Shown here piece by piece: positions 40,013-54,029 of a DNA stretch of 64,000 bases (positions are counted from its first letter, which is position 1; each line of letters starts with the position of its first letter). The DNA is taken from assembly GCA_963513935.1 (NCBI GenBank), contig OY740776.1, positions 10,508,724 to 10,572,723 on the forward strand, in the 5' to 3' direction. The notes under the pieces are model-generated. The model searched no databases and had not been told where the DNA came from. It saw nothing but the letters and a program-made list of their open reading frames with translations. This stretch comes from Aphrophora alni (taxonomy: Eukaryota > Arthropoda > Insecta > Hemiptera > Aphrophoridae). The translations under genes and the position numbers were made by a program.

Positions 40013-40190
40013 TCGTGTAGTTTTGAGGCAGATCCTTCTATTTCCTCTTTCCTATCAGGTCTCTCTTAACCGGCTGTTGTTCTTTTCTGACTCTGATTCA
40101 ATTAGAGTATTTCAAGGACTTTATTTTGGGTTCTTTTCTTCCTTTTTTTAAAGGGTATGATGACCAGGTCGTCTTTAATTACCAATAAAA
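40013..40190 (+). mobile_element. tRNA-SINE, family S (copy a, duplicate)
   Basis: Counterpart of 22563-22740 within duplication copy 2, with a few substitutions. Confidence 0.6.
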
Positions 40191-40809
40191 GTAAACTGAT
40201 TTGTTTTACCTCTTCGACCGGTGTAAAACAAGACTAAATCATTGAGTAACTGCTAATTGGGACTTAAGTGAATAGCACCTCTAAATAAAGGTGTTATTGT
40301 ATCAGTCTCAATATTTAACAAACATACCTTGTATAAATAAACGAAATTGTAGCACGCTATCTCTACCCAAATTTTATACTGCAGATATTTCATCCTCTGG
40401 GGTGTATACTTGCCAATAGAGAGAACACAATACATAAACTTTCTACAACGTAACCCACGAAATTCATAATTTATTAATTTCTTAATTCACTGTAAACACA
40501 GATAACTTCATCCCTTTTAGGATTGTTTAGGGGTAGTTACTACCTCCCTTAACGTGTTTAATTATTTTTTTAAGAATAGAGTTTTACACATTTCACAACA
40601 CTCTTGATAATATCTTTTATGTAAACCTAGGTTTTAATTAAAATACTTATCTCTCATCTCATAACTTCTCACGCCTTATCTTCACTTCGTTGGAATTTTT
40701 GTATAATGAAAAAATTGTAATTCTAAAATAAGTGGAAATGTGCAAAAACCACAATTACTTAAAATATATTTTAAAACTTCAATTTGTGCGAATTATATTA
40801 GTTTTACTT

Positions 40810-41415
40810 TTGTTAAGAATTATGATGGTTTTGGATAGAAATATAGTCCAAGTTTTTTTTTTTTTTAAGAAGCCAGAATGACAACAATTATAGTGACAGA
40901 CGTCATTGATGCTACAATGATATTATATAAACCCTTGGGTGGGAGGAAACTTCGTCAGTGGGTCAGGATTGATCAAGGGAACGGGCTGCAGAAATTCTTG
41001 AAGATAGTCAGACGGAATTGGCAAGTAAGAGTTTCCTGGGAAGATAGTCAGACGAACTTGTCGAGTAAGAGCTTCCTGGGAGAATAATTCTTGAAGATAG
41101 TCAGACGGACTTGGCAAGTAAGAGCTTCCTGAGAAGATAGTCAGACGGACTTGGCGAGTAAGAGCTTCCTGGGAGAATAATTCTTGAAGATAGCCAGACG
41201 GACTTGGTAAGTAAGAGCTTCCTGGGAAGATAGTCAGGCGGACTATACGAATAAGAGCTTCCTGGGAGAATTGATACTACAGACAAGCATCCATAAGAAT
41301 GGCAAGCAGGGTGAGCAAACTTCGTGTATAAAGCTTGTAATTATTTCAGAGACAAGTAAATATAAACTATAACGTAGAATCAGATCTGTGAGTCACAACA
41401 ATTAGAATCATTCTG
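40810..41415 (-). mobile_element. Element M (copy 2, duplicate)
   Basis: Counterpart of 23355-24000 in duplication copy 2, with repeat units at about 40990-41270 whose number and order of long and short units differ slightly from copy 1. Confidence 0.6.
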
Positions 41416-41562
41416 GATTAATAGTAATAATAAGGATATTGTAGCATTGTAATAAGATGGTTATTCTTGTTAATAAAAGTTAATAATTGAGTACTGAACC
41501 ATTCGATTATATTGAAAATAAAGAACCAAGGCAGTTTAAGGGAACCAATCCTAACACTTTCT

Positions 41563-41861
<299 letters not shown>

Positions 41862-43732
41862 TTTATAAAATATCAAAAAAGTATTCTTAATCATCTTTTA
41901 GAGTGTAAATTAACCAGAGAAAAATATTGTACAAACATTCTCATTAACTTGTCATAAATCCAAATAAAATTTAACCAAAACTATTAATCACGAAACATGT
42001 CACTTCGATAGTTGTCAACCAAAAAGTCAAAAAAGACGCCATCTTTAAATATATTTATATATAATAGTGGATAAACTTGTACCTTTATATTATAATAATT
42101 GGGCTTTTAAAGACGACGGTCAAGGTCTTTAGATTCATTCTCATTTCTAACAATTACAGAACTGACATTTTTATTTGGTTGTGATAACTTATGAGTGCGA
42201 AAGTTTGTGCACTAATATTTCATTAAGAGAAATTGTCAATATCAGTTATACTGAACCCTATTTACAATATACTCCAGAATATTTCTCCGTAACTAATGAA
42301 CCAATATCAATCAAACTATGCATACTATTACGTTTAAAACCAACAACTTTTCAAATCAGAATTATACCAGTCGGTATTTTGAAGATAATTCGTGACCAAT
42401 AAGTAATAAAAGGACGTAATTTAAAAAATACACGGATTAAGGCCACCTCGGCCATGTTGGATTGATTAATAATATTGATTTACAAGCGTTATATTTAATC
42501 GCAGAAATATAATTCGTTTGAAAGAACGAGTTGACGTGAATAATTTCCTTTTTTAGAAACGAGCTTAAATTTAGAAGTTTTTGCTTAAAATGAGAAATAT
42601 TTTATGTACTGTGTTGTTTTCTTTCACTAATTAATTATTAGAGAAATAAAAATGTCTTCCCCCCCCTCTGTAACTCGCACCTCACGATCTAGAATTATTT
42701 AGTAACTCGAAGTCTTAGTAATTTCCCCGAGATACCAAAATTACACGGTATTGCTGTTAGAATTAAATAAACAAACAAATACACCAAAAACAATTCGCGT
42801 TCTTTTATCCTCCCTCCCTTTCTACTTACAATAATTCTATCTGAAAAAAACGATAATAAAATGGATGAAAAGATTACGACAGATCCTCTTCACAAAAGGT
42901 ATAAAAGAGATATTGTTTGTGAATAAAGAGATATTCAATTTAAATAAATAAAAAGGGCAAACTTGATATTTACATTGCCAAATGTCAATGGTATATTTTG
43001 ACTGTTTCCTTACGTAAACAAACTTCATGTTTCGTTATTTAAGTTGGCAATATTTATTGTCATAAGCTGACGTTGTCATCTGGTCTGAATGTCTGTTAGA
43101 GCGAAGAAAGAATATAAATAATTTTAGTAATATCCTAAATAAATCACAGCTGTATAATTGCAGAGTACGACAAAAACTAAGGTTAAAACAGAAAATAATA
43201 AAAGAAAACAGACAAGAATAAATGAAGGCAGTGTTGTCTATTTATAATTTTATTTTTTTTAAATTTTTCGTTTCTAAAAAATATATATCTTCTTTTGTAT
43301 ATATTTCTAAATGGTACAAAGATAACGAAAAGCTATTAGATTTCCAATAAAACTGCAAGCTCAATTCTATATGTTTGCAATTAATAATTAGTTCTATATT
43401 ATTGATATTATTTTTCCAAAAATTATAATACTCTTGCTTATAATACAATTTTAAATTCTATCATTACTTGTGTCACTGAAAAATGTTAGGATTTATTAAT
43501 AAAAAAACTTTACGAAAAACTTATTCAACTAGGTATACAAGCCCATTGTGTTACGTCTTTCAACGATAAAGTACCCGCATGATCTTAGCCTTAAAACAGA
43601 GGTTTGCTGACTTCAATTTATATCACTTCCGTAGAGACTTTAATGCTCCAAATAATTGAACACATCAGGAAACGACTTATCAAAATTGTCGCTCTATGAT
43701 TATACTCACCTAACTGACGTCACTGAAATGTA

Positions 43733-43880
43733 GAATAACTACTCTCGGGAGCTCGCTTGTAGCGAGTACTGGCTTGGGAATCGCGATAGACCCTAACTGG
43801 ATCTACACCTTGTCCATGTAGTCTTGGGTTCGATCTTTCTCTTTTATCTGCCTATCAAGCCTCTCCTTACAAACTCATGT
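43733..43880 (+). mobile_element. Mosaic family S SINE in copy 2
   Basis: Where copy 1 has two SINE heads, copy 2 has one. It starts like the first copy (GCGAGTACTGGCTTGG), switches to the second (GAATCGCGATAGACCC), then back to first-like sequence at the B box (GTCTTGGGTTCGATC), and ends like the second. Confidence 0.65.
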
Positions 43881-43933
43881 TATTTTCCAACTCTGACGTA
43901 AGCTCACTTGTAGCGAGTAATGACTTGGCAAGC

Positions 43934-44212
43934 TATAAATGGACAGGTTTCATCTGAGCTGTGGAGTTTGGGTGCGCAGTGGGTCTAGGCGTGGTCTAAG
44001 CAGCAATGAGGTGGTGGGAGAAGCGGTCGCCTCAGTCTGTGTTGGGTGTTGGTACTAACAACGATGTCTGCAAGACAGCTGGATCGTGGACAGTAGTCGG
44101 CGCCGACTGTTTCCCCTACAATGTGTCTCTATCTCCACGCGGCCTCGAACTACAAACTTGTACCTCCCTTCCACGCGCAACTCACAGCTCAGATGAAACC
44201 TGTCCATTTATA
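43934..44212. mobile_element. TIR element nested in a SINE (duplicate)
   Basis: Counterpart of 26489-26763 in duplication copy 2, same termini, scattered substitutions, and a small interior indel (TGTCTCTATCTCCACGCGG versus the copy 1 version). Confidence 0.75.
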
Positions 44213-44612
44213 CGTGTCGTGACAATACCGAGAGATCCTAACTGTATATGCACCTTTATCATATAGACTTTGATTAGATCCCTGCCTATCCGGTCTCTCT
44301 TTACAAACTCTTGTTCTTTTCCGACTTAAACTCTATTATATTATACAAAAGCCAGGTATTCTATTATTATTGTTTTTTTTTTAGAAGACGATGATTTCCG
44401 AAATATCATCATCTTGTTGTTTTTCGCCTTTAATCAACAAGAATTAAAAATAACGTTGAACTTTCAAATATATAAAAAATAGGAACGTATATCTGTTAGT
44501 CGCAGGATAATATATTGTCAGGATATAAATTGGTGATCTGTGTTTGATCAAGTAAAACGTAATTGTCAGAACAAGGCGTACTGGCGTTTTGCCACAGTTC
44601 CAAATACAGAGT

Positions 44613-44812
44613 NNNNNNNNNNNNNNNNNNNNNNNNNNNNNNNNNNNNNNNNNNNNNNNNNNNNNNNNNNNNNNNNNNNNNNNNNNNNNNNNNNNNNNNN
44701 NNNNNNNNNNNNNNNNNNNNNNNNNNNNNNNNNNNNNNNNNNNNNNNNNNNNNNNNNNNNNNNNNNNNNNNNNNNNNNNNNNNNNNNNNNNNNNNNNNNN
44801 NNNNNNNNNNNN
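44613..44812. other. Assembly gap, exactly 200 N
   Basis: A run of 200 N between sequence matching 27182 and sequence matching 32332. A round number implies a placeholder, not a measured size. Judged by copy 1, about 5.15 kb could be hidden here. Confidence 0.99.
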
Positions 44813-45024
44813 GGTTTGTCGAACATCACTGTTTCGGTTTTATGAGAAAACTAGTTGATGGTCCCAGTTTCATCTGGAGATAGTTGAGATAGTTTTATAA
44901 AAAAATTTTTTTTAGCACAACCCTAATGGTGGTGCTATGGAAATAAATTATGCCCATATACAGGAACACACCAATTTTGATCAAAATCGACCCATAAATA
45001 ACAAAGATTATGAATCTAGTTTTA

Positions 45025-46661
<1,637 letters not shown>

Positions 46662-46869
46662 GAAACGAAAACCGACTTTTTTTTACTAAACATATTCTAT
46701 ACTTGGTATACTAGGGTTAGTATTCTGAAATTTTAAAACAATAAGTCGCAGGAATGAGGTTTACTGCTGACCTCAATCTCCACTTTACGTCATTTTAAAC
46801 ACTTTATTTGCTTGGTCTTGTTTTTATTTACTTCAACACAGTATTTACTATGTATTTTATGAGTAGTCT

Positions 46870-47306
46870 ATAATAGTATATTTCATCACTAGGACCAACA
46901 AAAGTGAAGCTTTTCAATACAAGTTTAAGTTTAACGGTCGAGGCGGAGCCGAGGCCGGAAAATGAGCGAGGATCGAAAAGCTTCTTTGGTCCAAGTGATG
47001 AACTAAATTTTTCGTTATACTGCAAAATAGTATAAGAAAACATTTTCACAAAAACTAATATGTTATATCCTATTTACCTTCAAATCGCCGACGGTAACAG
47101 CTGTTTTAACGATTATTTACAATCGAGAGTATCGGTTGTTTTTACTTTACAATCGATAATTAATTCGTATAAACGAAGTAACAGGTAATGAAGCCGACCT
47201 CAGCTGATGTTTTTAGGTCCTAGGACTAAAAAGAACATCAATCTCAATGCATGTATTGAAAACAGTTGTTTTTGAAGCAGTATGACGATAAAATAATAAT
47301 TTCATT
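46870..47306 (+). mobile_element. Dispersed snapback repeat, family R (copy 3)
   Basis: Duplicate of 34045-34478. Its inner arm GAAAAGCTTCTTTGGTCC restores better pairing than copy 2. Confidence 0.65.
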
Positions 47307-47874
47307 TTGTAGGAAAAAACAGAATACCTGTACATCACTTCTTCTGAGTATATTTATATATATAAATTTTTTTTTTTTTTTTTTAATTATAAAAATTATC
47401 GCTTATTCTATAACTTAAAACTATAACTTGCCACTTACGAAAACATTAATAATTACATAGAATATTTATACAGGAAAACATTTTATTCTCTTTGACCTGT
47501 GAGTGTTTTCTAAAAAAAAATAGGTAACTCTCCAGCCAAGCAAGGATGTTTTGGGTATAACGCCTCGATTTTTCTTGAATTTGAGTTCAGGACTCAAGAT
47601 CTGGATCCTCACTTGTGTCCACTATCATATTAACTTTCTAGTAAATGTAGTAGAATGATTTAAATTTTCGTTTAATAATCTTGGCCTATTATAAAAAAAT
47701 AATTTAAAAAATCTATCAATATGTTCAATGGTTGCATTTAGTAAATTTAGATCTCAGAACTCTAGGACATTCTATCTCATCCTTGAATATGTACCCATTA
47801 TATGCCGAATTTTTAGGCATCTGTTTTGATAAGTTTGTAATTTGTTTCTCTTTTTAGTGATGAAAGTATGAAAT

Positions 47875-47877
<3 letters not shown>

Positions 47878-47922
<45 letters not shown>

Positions 47923-47933
47923 GTTTATATATA
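47878..47933. repeat. (TA)n microsatellite (duplicate)
   Basis: Contracted counterpart of 35058-35185. Confidence 0.9.
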
Positions 47934-49140
47934 TTCGTAATAATCAAAAGAAAGCAGTTTTAATCAAATTTCATAATGACGAAGAAAAAAAATTGCTTTA
48001 TCTCCGGGCGTACTTAAAACTAACAATGTTCATCGTGTTGAACTCCTACTAAATCCTGAAAACCATTAACGAACAATTTTTCGATATATAAAAAATTTAT
48101 TAGGTAATATTGACAGTTTAAAATGTATTTTTTGTACAAATGAGAGTTTATATATTAAACTAATGTTCGTCTATTACATCAGTTTTTCAGATATCTATTA
48201 TATAGTGGTAAGATTGCTGGCTGCTATTCGCACTAGACAATATATTATTTTTTAAATATAAAAATTAAAAATAACATTTTTAATAGACATATTCCAACAA
48301 TTAACATCTCAATTGTTAGAGATTACTATAACTACTAAATGCAGCTAATCAAAATTTTCTATTGTTGGAGCTGATTCTATATCCAACACTCACACAGATC
48401 ACATCTTCCTTAAGGAGGCTGGCTGAAAGACTTACATTTGCAACATAATGGTCGTTGAAGCACCAGGTTAGTTACGGTGGAAAGTGGAAGGTCCATCATA
48501 TGATGGACTCCATATATCTCCACTATGGTGGGATATATGTGTTCTCCACTTACGCCGGTAGGTAACTTGTCGTAGCGCCGACCTATACACATACACATAT
48601 ACATACACACACACATACACAAACATAGAACACACAACACACAACACACACTCTTTATGAGTGGGTCTTTCAGCTGGTACACACAAGACTGTAATAAAAC
48701 AACTTTCACATTATGCTATTTGTGTTTTATTTATTAGCCTTAAGTTAGAGGTAAGATTAATATAAAATTTTTAAATGAATGTGATAAAGAGATAAACTTG
48801 AAAATATTTTTAATAGTATTTAACACCTCCAGTACATAAAATAAAATGTTCTATTATTGTATTGTATTAAAATTCAACATGTTCTTGATTATTTAATACA
48901 TTTTTTACTAACCTACAAACTCTCTTTTTGTTGAACAGCACGTGACATAATCTGGTATTAGGTTAAAAAATATTGGAGCAAGAAAAAACGCTATCAACCC
49001 ACGCCATGATCACATACAAAAGAATCGGAATATACGATTAGTATTCAAGCGTACAATCTAAGAAAACGAGTTTTTAAAGACATAACCGAGTTTTCATTAC
49101 TGTTGAGACAGAAGGTTCTTGGTGGAATTCCATGTTTAAA

Positions 49141-49364
49141 GATAATAAAACACAATTTTTTTATTTTGTAACATCCACTTTTTATTAGTCTAGCCGACCA
49201 ATGGTTTCGCCTGCTAAGGTATTGATGAGGCTGTATTAAACAGTCTGTATTGTCTGAAATATAGTCTCGTCAATGCCTTAGCAGGCGAAACCATTGGTCG
49301 GCTAGCTAGACTAATAAAAAGTGGATGTTACAAAATAAAAAAATAATAAATTGTTTTATTATCT
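49141..49364. mobile_element. Palindromic foldback element (duplicate)
   Basis: Counterpart of 36388-36613; the GAAACC-ATT-GGTC boxes are intact on both arms. Confidence 0.75.
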
Positions 49365-49389
49365 ATAAACGAGTTTTTTTTTTAAGAAA

Positions 49390-50520
49390 GCTCAGCAGAA
49401 CCCATGGTGTTTAGGCGTTGCTTGAATGATTCGTGTTTTAGTGACAACAATCAAACTTTTCTCGGAGAGACTTAGTGTCTTGGATCGTTTGATAGTGTCA
49501 CCACAACCGGGAACTAGTTCACCCGATTACTTTCCCGACACACACACGCCGACCAAACATCAATTTCCCGGCCTTAAACGGCATTGCTTAGGCCAATATC
49601 ACCTTAGACGTTCCGCACTCACAACTTGTCCCTGATTGGCGTCACGTCTACAAACAATAGCGCCCCACAACACTATTCCGAACCAATCACAACTTACCTC
49701 GTCTCGCTGATTGGTTCACATCACGTGTGGACAGCTCATTGTGTAGTCCTAGGCAAGCTTAGCTTCAAACTGGCTGTATGGCTGAAAGTTGTATAAGTAC
49801 CGGCACCCTCCAGGGAGACACTACTACCGCACAGTGGACGCTATTAGGAAACCACACTCGCCTTTCTGAGCCGCCACCTCCCGCCTACCAGCCTGTTCAA
49901 GCCAATATACGTTTTGTTCTTTGGGAACAAAACCTTATTACCTGACTCCTGCCCACCTACCACAGAGATCGCCGCCTCTCCTAAGGTCACCCCGTGGCTA
50001 CCCATAAGGGAAATTAAAAGGAGAAATCCGGACAACGGCAGCAACTGGCTCCCGCCGCATCGCCTCCTGAAAAGGAAATTATAAGTGCTTTGGCGCCAGG
50101 CGATAGTGGGTGGACACAACTCTGTAGATTCCCAAAACTAATCAAGATCAGTGAATCGTCCGCCGGAAGGCCAGGAGGTAGTCCCGAACCTTTCCGCCCC
50201 GTTCACATCCCCAACTACTCCCCCGGCAATCATAGGGCCCCACTTTACGTGGTGCTCTAAGAAACTACACCGACTGGCTCTTTTAAGGGCCAACCAAAAA
50301 TGTCAACATCGTCCCGTAACTCGCCTTCACCATTGCCCGCACCAAAACACCTAGACCCTCTTAGGTCGATCTACCTAACCGAACCTCACTGTCCCGAAGG
50401 GTCCACCATCCCCGAGGCTACGTCAAACCCGTGTTGCTTGAATGCTTCGTGTCCTAGTGACAAAGGTCGAGGACTTTGCTCAGTGAGACTTGATGATTGT
50501 GGAATCATTATCCCTTGAGG
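49390..50520 (+). mobile_element. GC-richer block with direct repeats (duplicate)
   Basis: Counterpart of 36640-37850, with a deletion of about 18 bp next to the first CCAAT box and another of about 30 bp after the TATA-like box. Confidence 0.35.
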
Positions 50521-51965
50521 CTTTCTCTTATCTGTTAAGAGAGAGTGTCTTTACTCAACTACTTAAGGCTCTGCAGGAGCGAAATGAAATAACCGAATTG
50601 ACACCAACGCAACATCAGGGCACGGGAGATTTGTGAATTACCAACACCATTGCGCATTAGCTTTTGCACAATATAGTCCTAGTTTCATTTCCAAGGGCGG
50701 GAAAACTCGAAGTAGACATTAGGATAGACTACTACTACGCATGCATGTACATCTCTGCCGCTCTTATCAGTTGACAACCATTGTTTATATTTTCAATTCA
50801 TAAGTATTCCGGGCTTTGGACCTTTACATTGGCTTTGTTTATACATATCCTATCTACTGCACTAAACCACTGCTCTGAGCTTGGACCTTCTTTGCATTGT
50901 AGACTTAGTTGATTTCAAGTAACAAAGTAACCTATACATCCGAATATCTAAAATTGATTAACACACTATGAATATAATATTCTTTAATAACTATTTCGTT
51001 CTTTTTCCATTTTATGAAACCAGTTTTTACACTTTAGCAAATATTGTAAAATAATTGAACTACGTCTGACTATATTTTACGCAGAGAAAAAAAACAAATG
51101 TTTACCCATTTTGAAGCGTTGGTGTTCAAATTTTAAAATTAATAATACTTGTAATTAATTAAGATTTGTTTTATTTGCGGCATGACAAAGGTTAGGTACA
51201 CCGTTATGCATCTAAATAAATTGATCTTTTGAGAGAGAGAAATATTAAATAGTGATATATAAATTTTACTGTATTGCTAATTATTAAATTTATGAACGAG
51301 TGAATAATAAGGTGCAAATATTGTTATTGACATTAAATAATAATACATATGGTATAAAAATCATTACACAAAATTCCTCTTCTCCCATCTGAAAAACCAA
51401 AAAAATCAAATCCTCATCAAAAATTATAGTTAGGTGAGTTATCGATGAAAAAAATGAATAATAACTACGAACGATGGCTATGAAAAAAATAGTTTTATAT
51501 TTCAATAAGGGACAAATCTTGCTTCGCTTGTACCATAAACACGTCCGTAAACCGTATTTGGTAAACATCGAGGTGTTAATGACTGCGGCCATGGTTAATT
51601 TTGTTTTTTGTCAATTATTCCTGAAATGTAGGGCCTACTACTTATTTTTACTTGCGATTTACCATACGGATTTGGGTTATTATTATTCACATATCGATTA
51701 TATCTGAACGAAATCTGTGATCCATGATTGTTTTATTGATTTTTTTTTTTTTTTTTTTGATAACTCACTAAACTATATTTTTGGAGAAATGGCAACCAAT
51801 ACGGTTTGTTTGATCTCTTAGGGGCTACACATTCGAAAAGATTTTAGAATAAAACTTTTGATCCGATTATGAGAAAATGGTTATTTTTTTTTCTTATGGC
51901 AGCTACCTTTTAAGTTTGAATTAAGAACAAACAAAAAATAATAATAATAATTATGAGATAATACC

Positions 51966-52412
51966 AAAATATGGCCATTAGGTCCACGTGTTTGATCTGT
52001 AGAACTTACGACTGACAGTCAATATTCTAAAAGTCATCTTTTTGCACTCAGGGGACCTCAAAAGGGATTCGAAAACAAAACTAGACTTTTATTTTTTGAC
52101 CCATCACGTAACTACGTGTTGACTCAATATACTACGTGTTAAAGTAGTGCAGCTGTATAGAAATGAGTTCCTAGGAACGACATCAGGGTTCATTTTAGTA
52201 TTTTTCAAAACTATGAACAGCCATTTTGAGACATGACCGGCGTTTTTTGATAATCTGTTTGTTGGTTTTTAAATTTTATCAAATAAGCTGTTCTCGGCTT
52301 ATCGTGGGAGGGAATCTAGCGTTTCGTTACCCATTTAGCTAGATGAATCCAAATCCCTCTACTATGCGTAAGTTTTATTTGCCTATTAGCAATATCAAAT
52401 TTTAAGTGGGAT
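51966..52412. other. Copy-2-specific segment of about 450 bp
   Basis: Between GAGATAATACCA and TTTTCACATGTA, copy 2 carries sequence absent from copy 1 at 39260. No terminal repeats are evident; contains ACTACGTGTTGACTC and ATACTACGTGTTAAAG partial direct repeats. It is either an insertion in copy 2 or a deletion from copy 1. Confidence 0.75.
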
Positions 52413-52876
52413 TTTCACATGTAGTTTGCAAAACAAAACTTTTTTTTTATCGGATTCTAGATATAACGTATACCAGACCTCCAAAAATAAGATAGAAGGA
52501 TAGCGGAAAAACATTAGGCCCTATTATATTTTTACTCGACCGATTTTTAATCAAACTTATTTCTAATATCATAATTTCTAATTTACTAACCTTTTTTTAT
52601 TTAAGATTTATACTGGACCTTCCAACATAAAAACGGCCAACAATTGCAACATTTTTGTTTTATAAATCATTTTAATCATACATTTTCTATATGTTTTTGT
52701 TACGCTGATTTAAAATTTACCAATAATATTTTATTGCAATTTTTAACTTCTCTGATCAATATTTTGGAATATTAAACACACATCAAAAAAATGGGATAAC
52801 AAATATTTTTTGTTTCGTTTTTTTCAATCGATTTCGTTAAAACTGATTTGCAATATGAATTTTAGGATGTTGGTTT

Positions 52877-53443
52877 TAAATTGATAAACATATTCTACGT
52901 ATATCAGTCTCCAATAACACCCGTCCCTAAAAACCAAATTTGTTTTTTAAAAATTAATCTTTTTGAGTCTAATTTTTTTTTTTATTACAGTGATTTTGAA
53001 TACGTAATTGACCAAGATGTTTCCCACAATAGACGAAGACTACACAAAGCCAACATACGTTGGCTCAAAGCCAGGGATTACGTTACTTTAAAAACACGGA
53101 AAAGGTTTCAACATGACAAGTTCCTCTTCCTGTTTTTCTCCTGTGTTTTGCGTCATAATCAAAAACCTTCTTTATTATTTACAGTGTCCTTATATATATA
53201 TAGGTTGATTTTTAAGTATAGAATTGACTTTATATTGCATAACTGAAGGCGGAAACAAATTCGGATCTACGCAGTTTAAAAAATTATACTTTTTTTGTAA
53301 GTTTGAAACTTTTGTCCGCCATCTTGGATCCGCCATATTGAATCAAACTTTATTTTTTTAAATAGGAAAGTGGACATTTGATACATGATTTTCATGTAAA
53401 ATTTTACAAGACAAACGATGGCGGTTTTAAAATGTAGGTGTAT
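52877..53443. other. Unique right flank of the duplication
   Basis: A 121-codon plus frame (52881-53246) starts at the breakpoint; it is Phe/Ile/Lys-rich with no domain recognised. A CCGCCATCTTGGATCCGCCA motif at 53318 resembles common insect dispersed repeats. Confidence 0.45.
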
Positions 53444-53515
53444 GCCTGATAGGTCAGTTGGTAGAGCATTAGCTCGTAAAACCAAAGATCCTAAGTTCAA
53501 TTCCCAGTCTAGGTC
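53444..53515 (+). mobile_element. tRNA-like sequence (SINE head or tRNA pseudogene)
   Basis: A-box TAGGTCAGTTGGTAGAGC and B-box-like AGTTCAATTCCC at tRNA spacing, with a CCTAAGTTCAATTCCCAG T-arm. The T stem has two mismatches and the acceptor stem pairs poorly, so a functional tRNA is unlikely. The anticodon loop (CTCGTAA) would read CGT or GTA depending on register, hence no identity is given. Confidence 0.5.
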
Positions 53516-54029
53516 GTATATTTTTCACTTGAAATGTTATTTAATTATTATAAAAAACGTACAAAGGGTTAAATCAATAAAATCACTAGACTTTATGTAC
53601 ACCCAGTAGTATACATCTAAATAAAATTAAAACTTCCTTTAATAACATTAATTGTTGCCGGCATTGTAACAACAGGTTTGTGTTTGTAATTAGTAGCCTA
53701 CTGTAACTCATAACTTTGTTGGAGAAATTAATTACAAACTTTGAAATTAAGTAAAAACTGTTACCTAACTAAACCTTATCTTTGACTTTAAGATTACTTT
53801 GCTAATAGAATCAAGAGAGTCAAAGGATAAGTTTGGGTTAAGCGGTGACGTTAAAGTTTAGAGACTAGCAGGAGTGCCAAACTTTGATACATTGTACATT
53901 ATTGGCTAAACATATTATGAGGTAGAATGATAAATAAAAGGTTTAATTTCTTTATTGGGTCACTTACGTTTTACAGCCAAAATTTAAACATATGGTTATC
54001 TATCTCTATATGAGATTACCCTGTGTGAG
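53516..54029. other. AT-rich spacer, nothing recognised
   Basis: No frame, repeat or RNA gene seen between the tRNA-like element and element M copy 3. Confidence 0.5.

Noticed and set aside
44540..44883. Frames across the N block
   Set aside because: They consist of unknown bases in the assembly gap.
53444..53515. Functional tRNA gene
   Set aside because: A and B boxes are good but acceptor and T stems pair poorly and the anticodon register is ambiguous; pseudogene or SINE head is safer.
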